64,000 nucleotides of DNA from Clostridia bacterium (GTDB lineage: Bacteria > Bacillota > Clostridia > Oscillospirales > Acutalibacteraceae). Shown here piece after piece: positions 51,165 through 60,707 of the stretch; within the stretch, counting starts at the first letter, position 1, and the number at the start of each line of letters is the position of its first letter. The notes beneath the pieces were generated by a model that was given only the letters and a program-made list of their open reading frames with translations, made no database searches and was not told the origin of the DNA. Location: positions 62,001 through 126,000 of the forward strand of contig JAFQIG010000010.1 in NCBI GenBank assembly GCA_017397655.1. Reading direction: 5' to 3'. A program made the position numbers and the translations under genes.

Positions 51165-53343
51165 TGACAATACGGAGCTTCGGGGAAGCGTTGAGGGTAT
51201 AGTGTTCCGCAACGAGGATAACGGCTTTACCGTTCTTGAGCTCAACAGCGGTGACGAGCTTGAAACGGTAGTAGGCGTGCTTCCCTGTGTCTCTCCGGGG
51301 GAAGAGCTGAGACTTCTCGGCAAATGGGATTTTCACGCTTCGTTCGGCAGACAGTTCAAGGCAACGCTTTGCGAAAGACGCCTGCCGTCAACATCGGCAG
51401 ATCTTAAGGTGTATCTGTCAAGCGGTGCCATCAAGGGTATAGGTCCTGCAACCGCATTGAAAATAGTTGAAGCGTTCGGTGAGGATTCGTTCAATGTTCT
51501 TGAGAACGATCCGAAAAGACTGTCAACAATAAAAGGAATATCGCTTAAAAAAGCTAATGAAATATGCGAAAGCTTCAAGCAGCAGTTTGCCGTACGTGAG
51601 GTTATGATCGCACTTGAAAAGTTCGGTATGACATCTTCCGAGTGCGTCAGGGTGTACAAAATGTTCGGCAATCTGTCTGTTGATATTGTAAAGAGCAATC
51701 CGTACAAGCTGTGTGCGGTAAACGGAATCAGCTTTGACCGAGCCGATACGATAGCTCACGCTATGGATGAAAATCCCGATGTGTTGATGCGTTCTGCGGC
51801 AGGTATTGTCCATGTCGTAAAGCACAATATCGCAAACGGTCATACGTGTTTGCCTACAGAAAAGCTGTTGCCGCTGTGTGCTTCTTTTCTTGATATAACC
51901 GAAGAGCAGGCATCGGCGGTGCTTGACGATCTTGTATGTAATTTTTCGCTTGTCAGAGAAGAGATTGACGGCAGATACTTTATCTTTTTGCCTCAGATGT
52001 ATGAAGCGGAAAGAAGTGCGGCTGACCTGATAAAGCAAAAACTGCAGTTTCCGCCTGCAGGCAGAAATACATTGGAAGAAGAAATAAGTGCGGCAGAAAA
52101 AAAGGAGTCTGTCGTTTATGAAAGCAAACAAAGACTTGCTATCAGAACAGCGGCGGAAAAGGGTCTGCTTATACTTACGGGAGGACCCGGCACAGGTAAA
52201 ACAACGGCATTAAAAGGAATATTGAATTTATATGAAGAACAGGGTCTGGATGTTGTTCTGACGGCGCCGACAGGCAGAGCCGCAAAGCGTATGAGTGAGG
52301 TCACCGGCAGAGAGGCAAAGACGATTCACCGTTTGCTTGAAGTCGAGTGGGACGAGAGTGACAGACCGTATTTTCAGCGTAACGAAAGAAATCCCATCGA
52401 GGCATCGGCTGTAATAGTGGATGAGCTGTCGATGGTTGATATATATGTGTTTTCAAGCCTTATCAAGGCGTTGCCGCTTGGCTGCAGATTGATTATGGTA
52501 GGGGATTCCGACCAGCTGCCTCCTGTCGGAGCGGGCAATGTTCTTCATGATCTGATAGAATCGGGACTGCTTCCCGTTGTTGCGCTGACAGAGGTATTCC
52601 GTCAGGCGTCCGAAAGCCTTATTATCACGAATGCTCACAGAATAGTAAAGGGTGATATGCCCGATCTTCATTGCAAAAACAAGGATTTTTTCTATATGGA
52701 ACGGACAACCTATGCGGCGACGCAGACGATAGTATCGCTGTGCTCCGACAGGCTTCCGAAGGCATACGGTTATTCTGCGATTGATGACATTCAGGTTCTG
52801 TGTCCGTCAAGGAAGGGAGAAACAGGCTCTGCCAACATCAACCGACTTTTGCAGGAAAAACTGAATCCTCCGTCAAAGGGAAAGCGTGAAATCCGTATAA
52901 AAGGCCATATCCTGCGTGAAGGAGATAAGGTCATGCAGGTCAAGAATAATTATGACATCATCTGGGACAAGGATGACGAAAACGGAACAGGCGTCTACAA
53001 CGGCGATATAGGAATACTTGAATGGATCAACCATGAAACGGGCTGTCTGTGTGTTGTGTTTGACGGCAGATACGCTACATACACATTTGAGCAGGCGCAG
53101 GACATTGAACTGGCATATGCGATAACGGTGCATAAAAGTCAGGGAAGCGAGTTTCCGGCAGTTATTGTTCCTGTTGTAGGAATAGTTCCACAGCTGTCAT
53201 ACAGAAATCTTTTGTATACTGCAGTCACGAGAGCCAAAGGATTGCTGATACTGGTCGGGCAGGAAGGTCAGATCAGAGAGATGACGATGAATGACAAAAA
53301 AGCAAAGCGTTATTCTGCGTTAAGGGCGTTTTTGAATGATTGA
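51145..53343 (+). CDS. recD2: ATP-dependent RecD2-like DNA helicase
   Basis: 732 residues, ATG at 51145 with AAAGGAC. RecD2 forms do not join RecBC; they act in repair and mismatch handling. Domain order: N-terminal OB-like part (GSVEGIVFRNEDNGFTVLEL), helix-hairpin-helix (SGAIKGIGPATALKIVEAFG, STIKGISLKKANEI), then the SF1B motor with Walker A GGPGTGKTTAL at about 345-355, APTGRAAKRMSE (Ia), VDELSMVD (II), GDSDQLPPVGAGN (III), AITVHKSQGSEFP (V) and LLYTAVTRAKGLL (VI). It overlaps the previous gene by 20 bases and comF by 8. Confidence 0.96.
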   Translation: MDYLQNDDNTELRGSVEGIVFRNEDNGFTVLELNSGDELETVVGVLPCVSPGEELRLLGKWDFHASFGRQFKATLCERRLPSTSADLKVYLSSGAIKGIGPATALKIVEAFGEDSFNVLENDPKRLSTIKGISLKKANEICESFKQQFAVREVMIALEKFGMTSSECVRVYKMFGNLSVDIVKSNPYKLCAVNGISFDRADTIAHAMDENPDVLMRSAAGIVHVVKHNIANGHTCLPTEKLLPLCASFLDITEEQASAVLDDLVCNFSLVREEIDGRYFIFLPQMYEAERSAADLIKQKLQFPPAGRNTLEEEISAAEKKESVVYESKQRLAIRTAAEKGLLILTGGPGTGKTTALKGILNLYEEQGLDVVLTAPTGRAAKRMSEVTGREAKTIHRLLEVEWDESDRPYFQRNERNPIEASAVIVDELSMVDIYVFSSLIKALPLGCRLIMVGDSDQLPPVGAGNVLHDLIESGLLPVVALTEVFRQASESLIITNAHRIVKGDMPDLHCKNKDFFYMERTTYAATQTIVSLCSDRLPKAYGYSAIDDIQVLCPSRKGETGSANINRLLQEKLNPPSKGKREIRIKGHILREGDKVMQVKNNYDIIWDKDDENGTGVYNGDIGILEWINHETGCLCVVFDGRYATYTFEQAQDIELAYAITVHKSQGSEFPAVIVPVVGIVPQLSYRNLLYTAVTRAKGLLILVGQEGQIREMTMNDKKAKRYSALRAFLND

Positions 53344-54055
53344 GTTTAAGTATATTGTGCAAGCTCTCAAATATATGGTGTTTCCGAAAAGATGTTATCT
53401 TTGCGGACGGGTTATCGCTCCCGAAGAAGACGAATGTCCCGTATGTGAAAAGGAAGTGCGTCGTATACAGTTGCCCGTTTGCTACAGATGCGCTGCGGAA
53501 AAAGAGAGATGCAGATGCAAGAAACACCGCAACAGGTTTGTGACTGCTTTTGTATCACCTTTCTACTACACAGGAAAGGTGAAAAGCAGTATTTACAGAC
53601 TGAAGTTCGGAAAAGAGCGTGACATAGCGGTTTCTTTCGGCAAAGAGATGGCATCTTTTGTCAGAAAGGCATATGAAGGAGTTAAGTTTGATCTGATAAC
53701 ATATGTTCCGATGACGGAAAAAGAGTACCTCGCAAGAGGATTCAATCAGGTGGAGATTATGGCGGATGAGATGTCAGAGAATCTCGGCATACCGTGCAGG
53801 AAGGTACTCTCAAAGCTTTACGAGACAAAGAGTCAACGCTCGTTGAAGGAGCGTTACCGATCGGGTAATGTGCTCGGCGTTTTTGATGTTTGTGACAGAG
53901 ATGCCGTTAAAAATAAAACTATACTGTTATGTGACGATGTTCTGACTACGGGAGCAACGCTGACAGAATGTGCAAAGATGTTGATGATTCGCGGTGCACG
54001 TGAGGTTATGTGTGTGACGGCGGTTGTCGGTATACCGAAAGGAAAGAGGAGGTAA
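53336..54055 (+). CDS. ComF-family phosphoribosyltransferase-like protein
   Basis: 239 residues. N-terminal zinc-ribbon Cys (KRCYLCG, CPVC, CYRC, CRC) followed by a type I phosphoribosyltransferase fold with the PRPP loop TILLCDDVLTTGATLTECA and VPMTEKEYLARGFNQVEIM. ComF/GntX proteins are needed for DNA uptake in competent Bacillus and are widespread in non-competent species. Overlap with recD2 (8 bases) implies translational coupling of the two DNA-related genes. Cys patterns are complete. Confidence 0.92.
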   Translation: MIEFKYIVQALKYMVFPKRCYLCGRVIAPEEDECPVCEKEVRRIQLPVCYRCAAEKERCRCKKHRNRFVTAFVSPFYYTGKVKSSIYRLKFGKERDIAVSFGKEMASFVRKAYEGVKFDLITYVPMTEKEYLARGFNQVEIMADEMSENLGIPCRKVLSKLYETKSQRSLKERYRSGNVLGVFDVCDRDAVKNKTILLCDDVLTTGATLTECAKMLMIRGAREVMCVTAVVGIPKGKRR

Positions 54056-54061
54056 AAGTTA

Positions 54062-54904
54062 ATGTTTATATCTGATATTTTCAAAAACAAAAAACCGATT
54101 TCATTTGAGATATTCCCTCCGAAGGGAGAGCTGTCGCTGGAATCATTCCGTGAGACTATGATACCTCTTGCGAAGCTTTCTCCCGATTATATCAGCGTGA
54201 CGTGTTCGGCAGGAGGAACGGGTCACAGAGATCGCACGGCAATGCTTGCAGGTATAATAAAGAACGAGTTTGGTATTGAAGCGTGTGCACACCTTACCTG
54301 TATTAATTCAGATGAAAAAAGAATTATCGAAGATGTGGAATGTATAAAGGCCAACGGAATAGAAAATATACTTGCGCTCAGAGGAGATATAAGTCCGGGT
54401 GGCGTTCCTGGAGAGTTTCGTCACGCAAGCGATCTTATGAAGTTTATAGATGACGATGAGCTGTGTCTCGGAGGAGCGTGTTACCCAGAAGGACACGTGG
54501 AGTCGCAAAAGCCCGATGATGATCTTATTCATCTTTACGGAAAACAGCAAGCCGGAGCGAAGTTCCTTGTAACACAGCTTTTCTTCGAGAACGAGCGTTT
54601 TTACCGTTTTCTTGAAAAGATCAGAAAGGCGGGAATCACGATTCCCGTTACAACGGGAGTAATGCCGATACTCGGCAAATCACAGATTTCAAGAATGATT
54701 TTTATGTGCGGAGCATCGCTTCCGTCCGAGATAATCAGAATTTTAAACAGATACGAGAATGATCCCGATTCACTTTGCAAGGCAGGCATCGACTATGCCG
54801 CAAGACAGATCGAGGATTTATTGAAAAACGGTGCCGACGGTGCACATATCTATACAATGAACCGACCCGAGATCGCAACAAGCATACTTGAATATCTTAA
54901 ATAA
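54062..54904 (+). CDS. metF: Methylenetetrahydrofolate reductase
   Basis: 280 residues; flavoprotein reducing 5,10-methylene-THF to 5-methyl-THF. FEIFPPKGELSLESF (catalytic Glu in EIFPPK), SVTCSAGGTGHRDRTA, LALRGDI, and KFLVTQLFFENERFYRFL (substrate loop) with PVTTGVMPIL are characteristic. It is somewhat shorter than the E. coli enzyme (about 296) but complete. It lies 13 bases before metH, so the methyl donor and the transferase are made together. Confidence 0.95.
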   Translation: MFISDIFKNKKPISFEIFPPKGELSLESFRETMIPLAKLSPDYISVTCSAGGTGHRDRTAMLAGIIKNEFGIEACAHLTCINSDEKRIIEDVECIKANGIENILALRGDISPGGVPGEFRHASDLMKFIDDDELCLGGACYPEGHVESQKPDDDLIHLYGKQQAGAKFLVTQLFFENERFYRFLEKIRKAGITIPVTTGVMPILGKSQISRMIFMCGASLPSEIIRILNRYENDPDSLCKAGIDYAARQIEDLLKNGADGAHIYTMNRPEIATSILEYLK

Positions 54905-54917
54905 GAAGGAATTATAA

Positions 54918-57254
54918 ATGCTTTTTGATAAAAAGATTCTGGTACTTGACGGTGCAATGGGCACAATGCTGCAGGACGGTGTTCTGCAGGACGGACAGGC
55001 GCCCGAAATGCTGAACGTAACATCTCCCGATATCATAAGGGAAGTACATTGTAAATACGTGACGGCAGGTGCTGACATCATAACGACAAACACCTTCGGT
55101 GCAAACAGGCACAAGTATCACGGCGAAGTGCCTCTTTGTGATGTTATCCGTGAAGCGGTAAGCGTTGCAAAAAGTGTGTCACCTCGTTATGTTGCGCTTG
55201 ATGTAGGTCCCACGGGTGCGCTTCTGAAGCCTTTCGGTGAAATGGATTTTGAAGAAGCAACCGATATTTTTAAAGAGCAGATAAGCATAGGCGCAAGGGC
55301 AGGCGCAGACATTGTTATTATAGAGACAATGTCCGACATACTGGAGGCAAAGGCGGCAATCATAGCGGCAAAGGAAGTATGCGACCTTCCGATATTTGTC
55401 TCGATGTCCTTTAATGCAGACGGACATACATTCCTCGGTGCATCTCCCGAATGTGCGGCGATAACCTTTTCGTCGCTCGGTGTTGCGGCATTGGGTGTAA
55501 ACTGCTCAATGGGACCTTCCGATATGATGGATATTGTGGAAAAACTTCTGAAATATTCAACGGTACCTGTTTTTGTACAGCCTAATGCGGGACTTCCCGT
55601 TATGTGCGACGGTAAAACCTGTTATGATGTGTCACCGATTCAGTTTGCGGAATGTGTCGCAAAAATGGCGCATATGGGTGTGTCTTGTATCGGCGGTTGT
55701 TGCGGAACTACGCCGGATTATATCAAAGAGCTGAGAAAAATTGCGGATACCACGGACAGAAAGCTTCTTGATGTAAAGAGCGGAGCTTTTGTTACAAGTG
55801 CTTCAAAGCACATAGATCTTGATAAAGGCATAGCAGTCATTGGCGAGAGAATTAATCCGACAGGCAAAAAGAAGCTTAAAGAAGCACTTTTGTCAAAGGA
55901 TTATGATTATGTAATCAAAGAAGCAATAGATCAGAGTGACTGTAATGCAGATATACTCGACGTCAATGCAGGACTTCCCGGTATAGACGAGATCGAGACT
56001 CTTTCCTTACTTGTTGACAAGCTGCAGTCGGCGGTATCGCTTCCCTTACAGATAGACAGCTCGGATGCGACAGCAGTCGAAGCGGCAGTCAGAAGATACA
56101 GAGGCAAGCCGATTATAAATTCCGTTAACGGCAAAAAAGAGAGTATGGATGCTGTCTTGCCTGTCGTAAAAAAATACGGAGCATCGGTAGTTGTGTTGAC
56201 TCTTGATGAAAGCGGTATACCGTCTGATGCCGAGGGCAGGATAGAGGTTGCAAAAAAGATACTGAACGAAGCGGAAAAATACGGCATACCGAAAGAGGAT
56301 ATATATGTTGACTGTCTTGTGCTTACCGCATCGACGAATCAACAGGGTGTTGTCGAGACGCTGAAGGCTGTCCGTATGGTACGTGAAGAGCTCGGACTCA
56401 AAACGGTTCTCGGAGTCAGCAATGTGTCCTTCGGACTGCCTGACAGAGAGCTTCTCAACAGCACATTTTTAGCTTGTGCATTGGCAAACGGACTCAATAT
56501 GCCGATACTCAATCCGTTGTCAAAAAAGTATATGGACGTTATTGATTCTTTCAGAGTTATTAATTGTGAGGATACAGAATCAAAGGAATATATATCAAAG
56601 CATTCCGATAAGAAGCAGATGCCCGAAGCTGAAAAAGTATCAACGGATATTGCTTCATTGGTAATCAGCGGACGCAGGGGACAGATGAAGGATGCCGTAC
56701 AGGCAGAGCTTGAAAGAAAACCTGCTATAGAAATTATCAACACCTGTCTGATACCTGCGCTTGACGAGGTCGGAAACAGATTTGAAAAAGGCACGTTTTT
56801 CCTGCCCGAACTTGTAGCGGCTGCGGAAGCGGCAAAGGTCGGATTTGACGTGTTGTCCGAATCCGACAGAGGCAAAAAGTCGGGCGGAGAAAAAATAATA
56901 ACGGCAACGGTAAAGGGCGATATTCACGATATCGGAAAGAATATAGTCAAAATGTTGCTTGAAAACTACGGATACGAGGTGATAGACCTCGGCAAGGATG
57001 TACCGCCCGAAAAGATAGCGGATGAGGTGATCTCTCACGGTGTAAAGCTTGCAGTTTTAAGCGCACTTATGACAACAACGGTAAAGTATATGAAGGAGAC
57101 CGTTGACTGTCTGAAGAGCAGAGGCTGTGACTGCCTTGTAATGGTAGGCGGTGCAGTAGTAACACAGGACTTTGCCGATTCGATAGGAGCAGACTTTTAT
57201 GCAAAGGATGCGGCACAGGCGGCAAAGATAGCATCAGAGGTTTTTAAAGAATGA
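54918..57254 (+). CDS. metH: Cobalamin-dependent methionine synthase lacking the reactivation domain
   Basis: 778 residues with three modules: homocysteine-binding (residues 1-290; Zn ligands Cys196 in GVNCSMGP and Cys261/Cys262 in GGCCGTT), pterin-binding (about 310-570; GERINPTGKKKLKEAL, DVNAGLPGIDEIETL) and cap plus cobalamin-binding (about 590-778; DIHDIGKNIV with His670, ALMTTTVKYMKETV). The C-terminal SAM-binding reactivation domain of the 1200-residue E. coli enzyme is absent, as in many anaerobes, so reactivation needs a separate protein not found here. It is in operon with metF and overlaps the following DUF2804 gene by four bases. Confidence 0.95.
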   Translation: MLFDKKILVLDGAMGTMLQDGVLQDGQAPEMLNVTSPDIIREVHCKYVTAGADIITTNTFGANRHKYHGEVPLCDVIREAVSVAKSVSPRYVALDVGPTGALLKPFGEMDFEEATDIFKEQISIGARAGADIVIIETMSDILEAKAAIIAAKEVCDLPIFVSMSFNADGHTFLGASPECAAITFSSLGVAALGVNCSMGPSDMMDIVEKLLKYSTVPVFVQPNAGLPVMCDGKTCYDVSPIQFAECVAKMAHMGVSCIGGCCGTTPDYIKELRKIADTTDRKLLDVKSGAFVTSASKHIDLDKGIAVIGERINPTGKKKLKEALLSKDYDYVIKEAIDQSDCNADILDVNAGLPGIDEIETLSLLVDKLQSAVSLPLQIDSSDATAVEAAVRRYRGKPIINSVNGKKESMDAVLPVVKKYGASVVVLTLDESGIPSDAEGRIEVAKKILNEAEKYGIPKEDIYVDCLVLTASTNQQGVVETLKAVRMVREELGLKTVLGVSNVSFGLPDRELLNSTFLACALANGLNMPILNPLSKKYMDVIDSFRVINCEDTESKEYISKHSDKKQMPEAEKVSTDIASLVISGRRGQMKDAVQAELERKPAIEIINTCLIPALDEVGNRFEKGTFFLPELVAAAEAAKVGFDVLSESDRGKKSGGEKIITATVKGDIHDIGKNIVKMLLENYGYEVIDLGKDVPPEKIADEVISHGVKLAVLSALMTTTVKYMKETVDCLKSRGCDCLVMVGGAVVTQDFADSIGADFYAKDAAQAAKIASEVFKE

Positions 57255-58273
57255 ATCAGCACAGAATAGTCAGCAAAACACCGCTTTTTAACGAAAAGGG
57301 CGGAATCAAAGATCCGGGTTATTGCACAAATAATCTGTACAAATACAACAGAAAAGACATTAAAGCGAATCCTTTCAGAATAAAGGAATGGGATTTTTAT
57401 CAGTTTTCAAACGAAAGATATACCGTTCAGATGACGGTTGCCGACATCTCAATGGGATCGGGAGCTAACTTTGCGATTTTTGACAGGACAAACGGTAACA
57501 AGGTCGAAGCTATGCGTATAAGCCTTCTGACACTCGGAAGAACAGGTCTTTCGTCAAAAGCATCAGATCCCAATATCCTGAAGATCAGCAAAAAGAACTT
57601 TGAGTTCAGAATATGTACTTCAAAGAAGAAGCGCTGTTTTTCGCTTGATGCAAAGGGATCGCACGGCGAGAAAATATGTGTACGGCTTGAAGCAGAGATT
57701 CCGAAAGGTCTTGAATCATTGACAATGGCGGTTCCGTTCTCGGACGATTATCATTTTTATCTTAACGAAAAGATAAATTCCATGCCTGTCAAAGGCTTTG
57801 TCGAAGCAGGCGATATCCGCACCGAATTTTTACCCGACCGACATTTCTGCATACTTGACTGGGGCAGAGGTGTCTGGCCGTATAAGTGCTGTTGGTATTG
57901 GGGTAACGGTAACCATGTTACGGACAGCGGTGATGTTTTCGGGTTCGAGATCGGCTGGGGCTTCGGCGATATGAGCAATGCAAGTGAGAATATGATCTTT
58001 TTCAACGGTAAGGCTCATAAGATCGGTGAAATAACACTTCAAAAAGAGGATTATATGAAGCCGTGGCACTTTACGTCGGATGACGGCAGATTCAACTTTA
58101 CAATGATACCCGAATATGACAATTATTCATCGTCAAGAGTTCTTGGCCTTATCGGTAACAGGTGTCATCAGGTGTTCGGTAAATGGTACGGCACGGCAGT
58201 GCTTGATGACGGCACAAAAGTAGAGATAAACAATATGACGGCATTTTGTGAATTTTCAGATAACAGGTGGTAA
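57251..58273 (+). CDS. DUF2804 domain protein
   Basis: 340 residues, ATG overlapping the metH stop (ATGA). The N-terminus (QHRIVSKTPLFNEKGGIKDPGYC) and the WDFYQF...YTVQMTVADI region, LDWGRGVWPYKCCWYWG and GFEIGWGFGD are hallmarks of DUF2804, a family with a lipocalin/beta-rich (svf1 or AttH-like) fold of unknown function. No catalytic residues can be assigned. It has no signal peptide. Four bases separate it from the metallophosphoesterase. The overlap with metH suggests shared transcription, but there is no evident metabolic link. Confidence 0.82.
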   Translation: MNQHRIVSKTPLFNEKGGIKDPGYCTNNLYKYNRKDIKANPFRIKEWDFYQFSNERYTVQMTVADISMGSGANFAIFDRTNGNKVEAMRISLLTLGRTGLSSKASDPNILKISKKNFEFRICTSKKKRCFSLDAKGSHGEKICVRLEAEIPKGLESLTMAVPFSDDYHFYLNEKINSMPVKGFVEAGDIRTEFLPDRHFCILDWGRGVWPYKCCWYWGNGNHVTDSGDVFGFEIGWGFGDMSNASENMIFFNGKAHKIGEITLQKEDYMKPWHFTSDDGRFNFTMIPEYDNYSSSRVLGLIGNRCHQVFGKWYGTAVLDDGTKVEINNMTAFCEFSDNRW

Positions 58274-58276
58274 ATT

Positions 58277-59422
58277 ATGTTAATAGAAAAGAAAATAAAA
58301 TTTAATGCAGATAAAAAGCTGAGAATAATGCAGGTCAGCGATGCACAGGATATGCACATAATCAGACCCGAAATGTTCCGTATGCTTGCATATGCCTACG
58401 ATACGTACAAGCCTGATCTTGTAATTCTGGCAGGAGACAATATTCTCGGTAATCATATTGACGATATGCCGATCGGCTCAAAGCATCCCAAGCGTACCAA
58501 AAGCTTCACGGAAAAAAGAATTCGCAAGGCGCTGGACTATCTTTTGAGTCCGCTTGAAAAAAGAGGAATTCCCTTTACTTTTGTGTACGGTAATCACGAT
58601 TGTATGAATGCTCTTTCCGAAAGAGAGCAGGCAGCAATCTATGCCGAGTACGGTTGCTTTTTCGGACTTAACGAGGACGAGAATATCTCGTGCGATACGT
58701 TTAATTTCCCTCTTTACTCACACGACGGCAGAATGATTTATAACATCTGGATGATGAACTCGGCAGGCAAGTACAAAAACGGTCACAGGTATATAGGCGT
58801 ACAGAAGAAGTCGCTTGATTGGTACGAAAAAAGAGCGAACGAGCTTAAGGAGCAAAACGGCGGTGAATATGTGCGTTCGCTGATGTTCCAGCACGTACCG
58901 TTCCCCGAAAGCCGTGAGCTGTTCAAGGTCTGCTCAAGAGAGAATCCGGGTGCGGCACATGACGGTAACGGCAGACATTATCGCCTTGATACGGAAAAAG
59001 CAAAGGGAATAGCATACGAATACGATTTTGAAGAGCAGGATACACATCAGCTTGAAACAATAAAGAGAGTCGGAGATGTCGATGCCGTAGTATCTGCACA
59101 TCTTCATATCAACGCTTTTGACGGAGTTGTTGACGGAGTCCGTGTAATCGAATCACCGGGAGCATCGTTCAGATGCTACGGACTTCCCTATACAAGGGGC
59201 ATCAGAATATTTGACTTTAATGAGGATGATCCCTCTGCATTCACAACGCAGGTGATAACGTATTTTGAAATGTTCGGTGAAAACTTCTCCAGCAAGTTCA
59301 GATATTTTATGAATGCGGATGAAATGGAAAAGAAAAAGAATATCGCCCTAACAGCAGCAGGTGCAGCACTTGTCGGCGGTGCAATAGCGGCATCAAAGAT
59401 AATAAACAAGAAAATCAAATAA
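58277..59422 (+). CDS. Calcineurin-like metallophosphoesterase
   Basis: 381 residues. Metal-binding motifs: LRIMQVSDAQDMH (D-x-Q/H), DLVILAGDNI, FVYGNHDC, LMFQHVPFPE and VVSAHLHIN, the five blocks of the calcineurin-like fold, with Ala in the place of Gly in the last (usually GHxH). The C-terminus has a hydrophobic helix (NIALTAAGAALVGGAIAASKI) with a positive tail, so it may be tail-anchored to the membrane. It is predicted to hydrolyse a phosphodiester or phosphomonoester; the substrate is unknown. It is followed by an intrinsic terminator. Confidence 0.88.
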   Translation: MLIEKKIKFNADKKLRIMQVSDAQDMHIIRPEMFRMLAYAYDTYKPDLVILAGDNILGNHIDDMPIGSKHPKRTKSFTEKRIRKALDYLLSPLEKRGIPFTFVYGNHDCMNALSEREQAAIYAEYGCFFGLNEDENISCDTFNFPLYSHDGRMIYNIWMMNSAGKYKNGHRYIGVQKKSLDWYEKRANELKEQNGGEYVRSLMFQHVPFPESRELFKVCSRENPGAAHDGNGRHYRLDTEKAKGIAYEYDFEEQDTHQLETIKRVGDVDAVVSAHLHINAFDGVVDGVRVIESPGASFRCYGLPYTRGIRIFDFNEDDPSAFTTQVITYFEMFGENFSSKFRYFMNADEMEKKKNIALTAAGAALVGGAIAASKIINKKIK

Positions 59423-59425
59423 AAA

Positions 59426-59457
59426 CACGCCCTTGCCATACCAAAACGGCAGGGGCG
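59426..59457 (+). terminator. Intrinsic terminator after the metallophosphoesterase
   Basis: ACGCCCTTGCC pairs with GGCAGGGGCGT (one T-G wobble) followed by TTT. The sequence closely resembles the terminator at 60611-60643 after the first dockerin gene. Confidence 0.82.
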
Positions 59458-59465
59458 TTTTACTG

Positions 59466-59494
59466 TTGAAAAAAGAAAATATCCGTGATATAAT
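59466..59494 (+). promoter_or_regulatory. Promoter of the first dockerin gene
   Basis: TTGAAA (59466-59471), 17-base spacer, TATAAT (59489-59494), 31 bases before the ATG at 59525. Confidence 0.75.
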
Positions 59495-59524
59495 AAAAAC
59501 AGAACTGAATGGGAGGTTTTGACA

Positions 59525-60607
59525 ATGATAGAGCTTTTTCAAAAAATTCTTTCCGTTATTATGTCCCTTTTTGTGTGGCTCGGTGTTCCTGTAGAACATA
59601 CAGATAGTGTTACAACTGCTGAGGATGAGTTTGTCGATGTAGATCCAAATTGGAATATTTCCTCAAGCGAAACTGAATTTTTTTTAAACAATCCCTCTTT
59701 CTGGTTAACATATGAGATTAAAGATCAAAAAGCGTATATAACAGGAGCAAAAGAAATTTGGATTGGTTATGACGGATTTATTTACAGATCGCCGACTCCA
59801 TTGATTTTTCCCGAAACAATAGAGGGTTGTCCGGTTGTTTCAATAGGTGGACTGAACGGTGATCCTTGGCCTCACAGCTTGTGTTTCGGAAATGACTTTT
59901 CAGACAGTTATGATACCATTACAATTCCCGATACCGTAGAGACAATCGAGGATAATGCATTTTCTGCCATAGATGCAAGTGTGGTATATATAGGCAAAAA
60001 CGTTAAAACAATCGGGCATCGTGCGTTTGAGTATTACAAAGACGTTAGCGGAGTTCGAGATGGCACGATTATCGTTGGAAAATCGGTAGAAACGGTATAC
60101 CGTAACTCGTTTATGATGTATGATTGTACAATTTGTTGTTATAAAGACTCTGCCGTATATGAGTGTTTTAAAGATTTAAATGAGCAATCATACAGAATTA
60201 TAATTATCAATGAATCACATCTGACATCAAACACAGCGACAATTGATGATGAGTTGAATGTCAGAGGACTGCCGTCAGGACTGACGAAAGAGACGGTAAA
60301 GGATTATGTATCGGTAGACGGTGATGCGATCATGGAGATAAGCGATGATGTTATCACGACAGGTACGACAATCGAGCTTATCAACAGAGAGTACGGAACA
60401 ATCGACAACACCTACACCGTAATAATTGACGGTGACATAAACGGTGACGGAAGCAAAGCTTCATCCGAGGACTTCACCGCAATGCGTGACATTATCACGG
60501 GAAGCGATTCCGAATACTCCGACATAAACAAACAGGCAGCCGACCTCAACGGTGACGGCATCGTCAATTCCACCGACCTCACCATAATGAAATCATTACT
60601 TAACTGA
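59525..60607 (+). CDS. Secreted leucine-rich-repeat (BspA-type) protein with type I dockerin
   Basis: 360 residues from the ATG at 59525 (GGGAGG eight bases upstream; an in-frame TTG at 59519 is too close). Residues 1-22 are a short Sec signal (ELFQKILSVIMSLFVWLGVPV). BspA-like repeats: ITIPDTVETIEDNAF, VVYIGKNVKTIGHRAF, IIVGKSVETVYRNSF. A beta-rich linker follows (LPSGLTKETVKDYVSVDGDA to YTVIIDGD). The C-terminal dockerin has two calcium loops, DINGDGSKASSE (Glu at position 12) and DLNGDGIVNSTD, ending in LTIMKSLLN. Dockerins attach proteins to scaffoldin cohesins. The dockerin is nearly identical in DNA to that of the next gene. Confidence 0.88.
   Translation: MIELFQKILSVIMSLFVWLGVPVEHTDSVTTAEDEFVDVDPNWNISSSETEFFLNNPSFWLTYEIKDQKAYITGAKEIWIGYDGFIYRSPTPLIFPETIEGCPVVSIGGLNGDPWPHSLCFGNDFSDSYDTITIPDTVETIEDNAFSAIDASVVYIGKNVKTIGHRAFEYYKDVSGVRDGTIIVGKSVETVYRNSFMMYDCTICCYKDSAVYECFKDLNEQSYRIIIINESHLTSNTATIDDELNVRGLPSGLTKETVKDYVSVDGDAIMEISDDVITTGTTIELINREYGTIDNTYTVIIDGDINGDGSKASSEDFTAMRDIITGSDSEYSDINKQAADLNGDGIVNSTDLTIMKSLLN
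60481..60607 (+). repeat. Dockerin-encoding repeat, copy 1
   Basis: 127 bases covering the end of the first dockerin gene align without gaps to 61829-61955, differing at six positions (121/127 identical by eye). The rest of the two genes is strongly diverged. Confidence 0.9.
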
Positions 60608-60610
60608 ACA

Positions 60611-60643
60611 ATCGCCCTTGCTGTACCACATAGCAAGGGCGAT
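60611..60643 (+). terminator. Intrinsic terminator after the first dockerin gene
   Basis: ATCGCCCTTGCT (60611-60622) pairs perfectly with AGCAAGGGCGAT (60632-60643) followed by TTT. Very similar to the terminator at 59426. Confidence 0.82.
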
Positions 60644-60649
60644 TTACTA

Positions 60650-60678
60650 TTGTAAAAAAGAAATATTTATGTTACAAT
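60650..60678 (+). promoter_or_regulatory. Promoter of the second dockerin gene
   Basis: TTGTAA (60650-60655), 17-base spacer, TACAAT (60673-60678), 29 bases before the TTG at 60708. The layout terminator - promoter - GGGAGG repeats that of the first gene. Confidence 0.62.
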
Positions 60679-60707
60679 AAAAATATAAATTATGGGAGGT
60701 TGTTACG

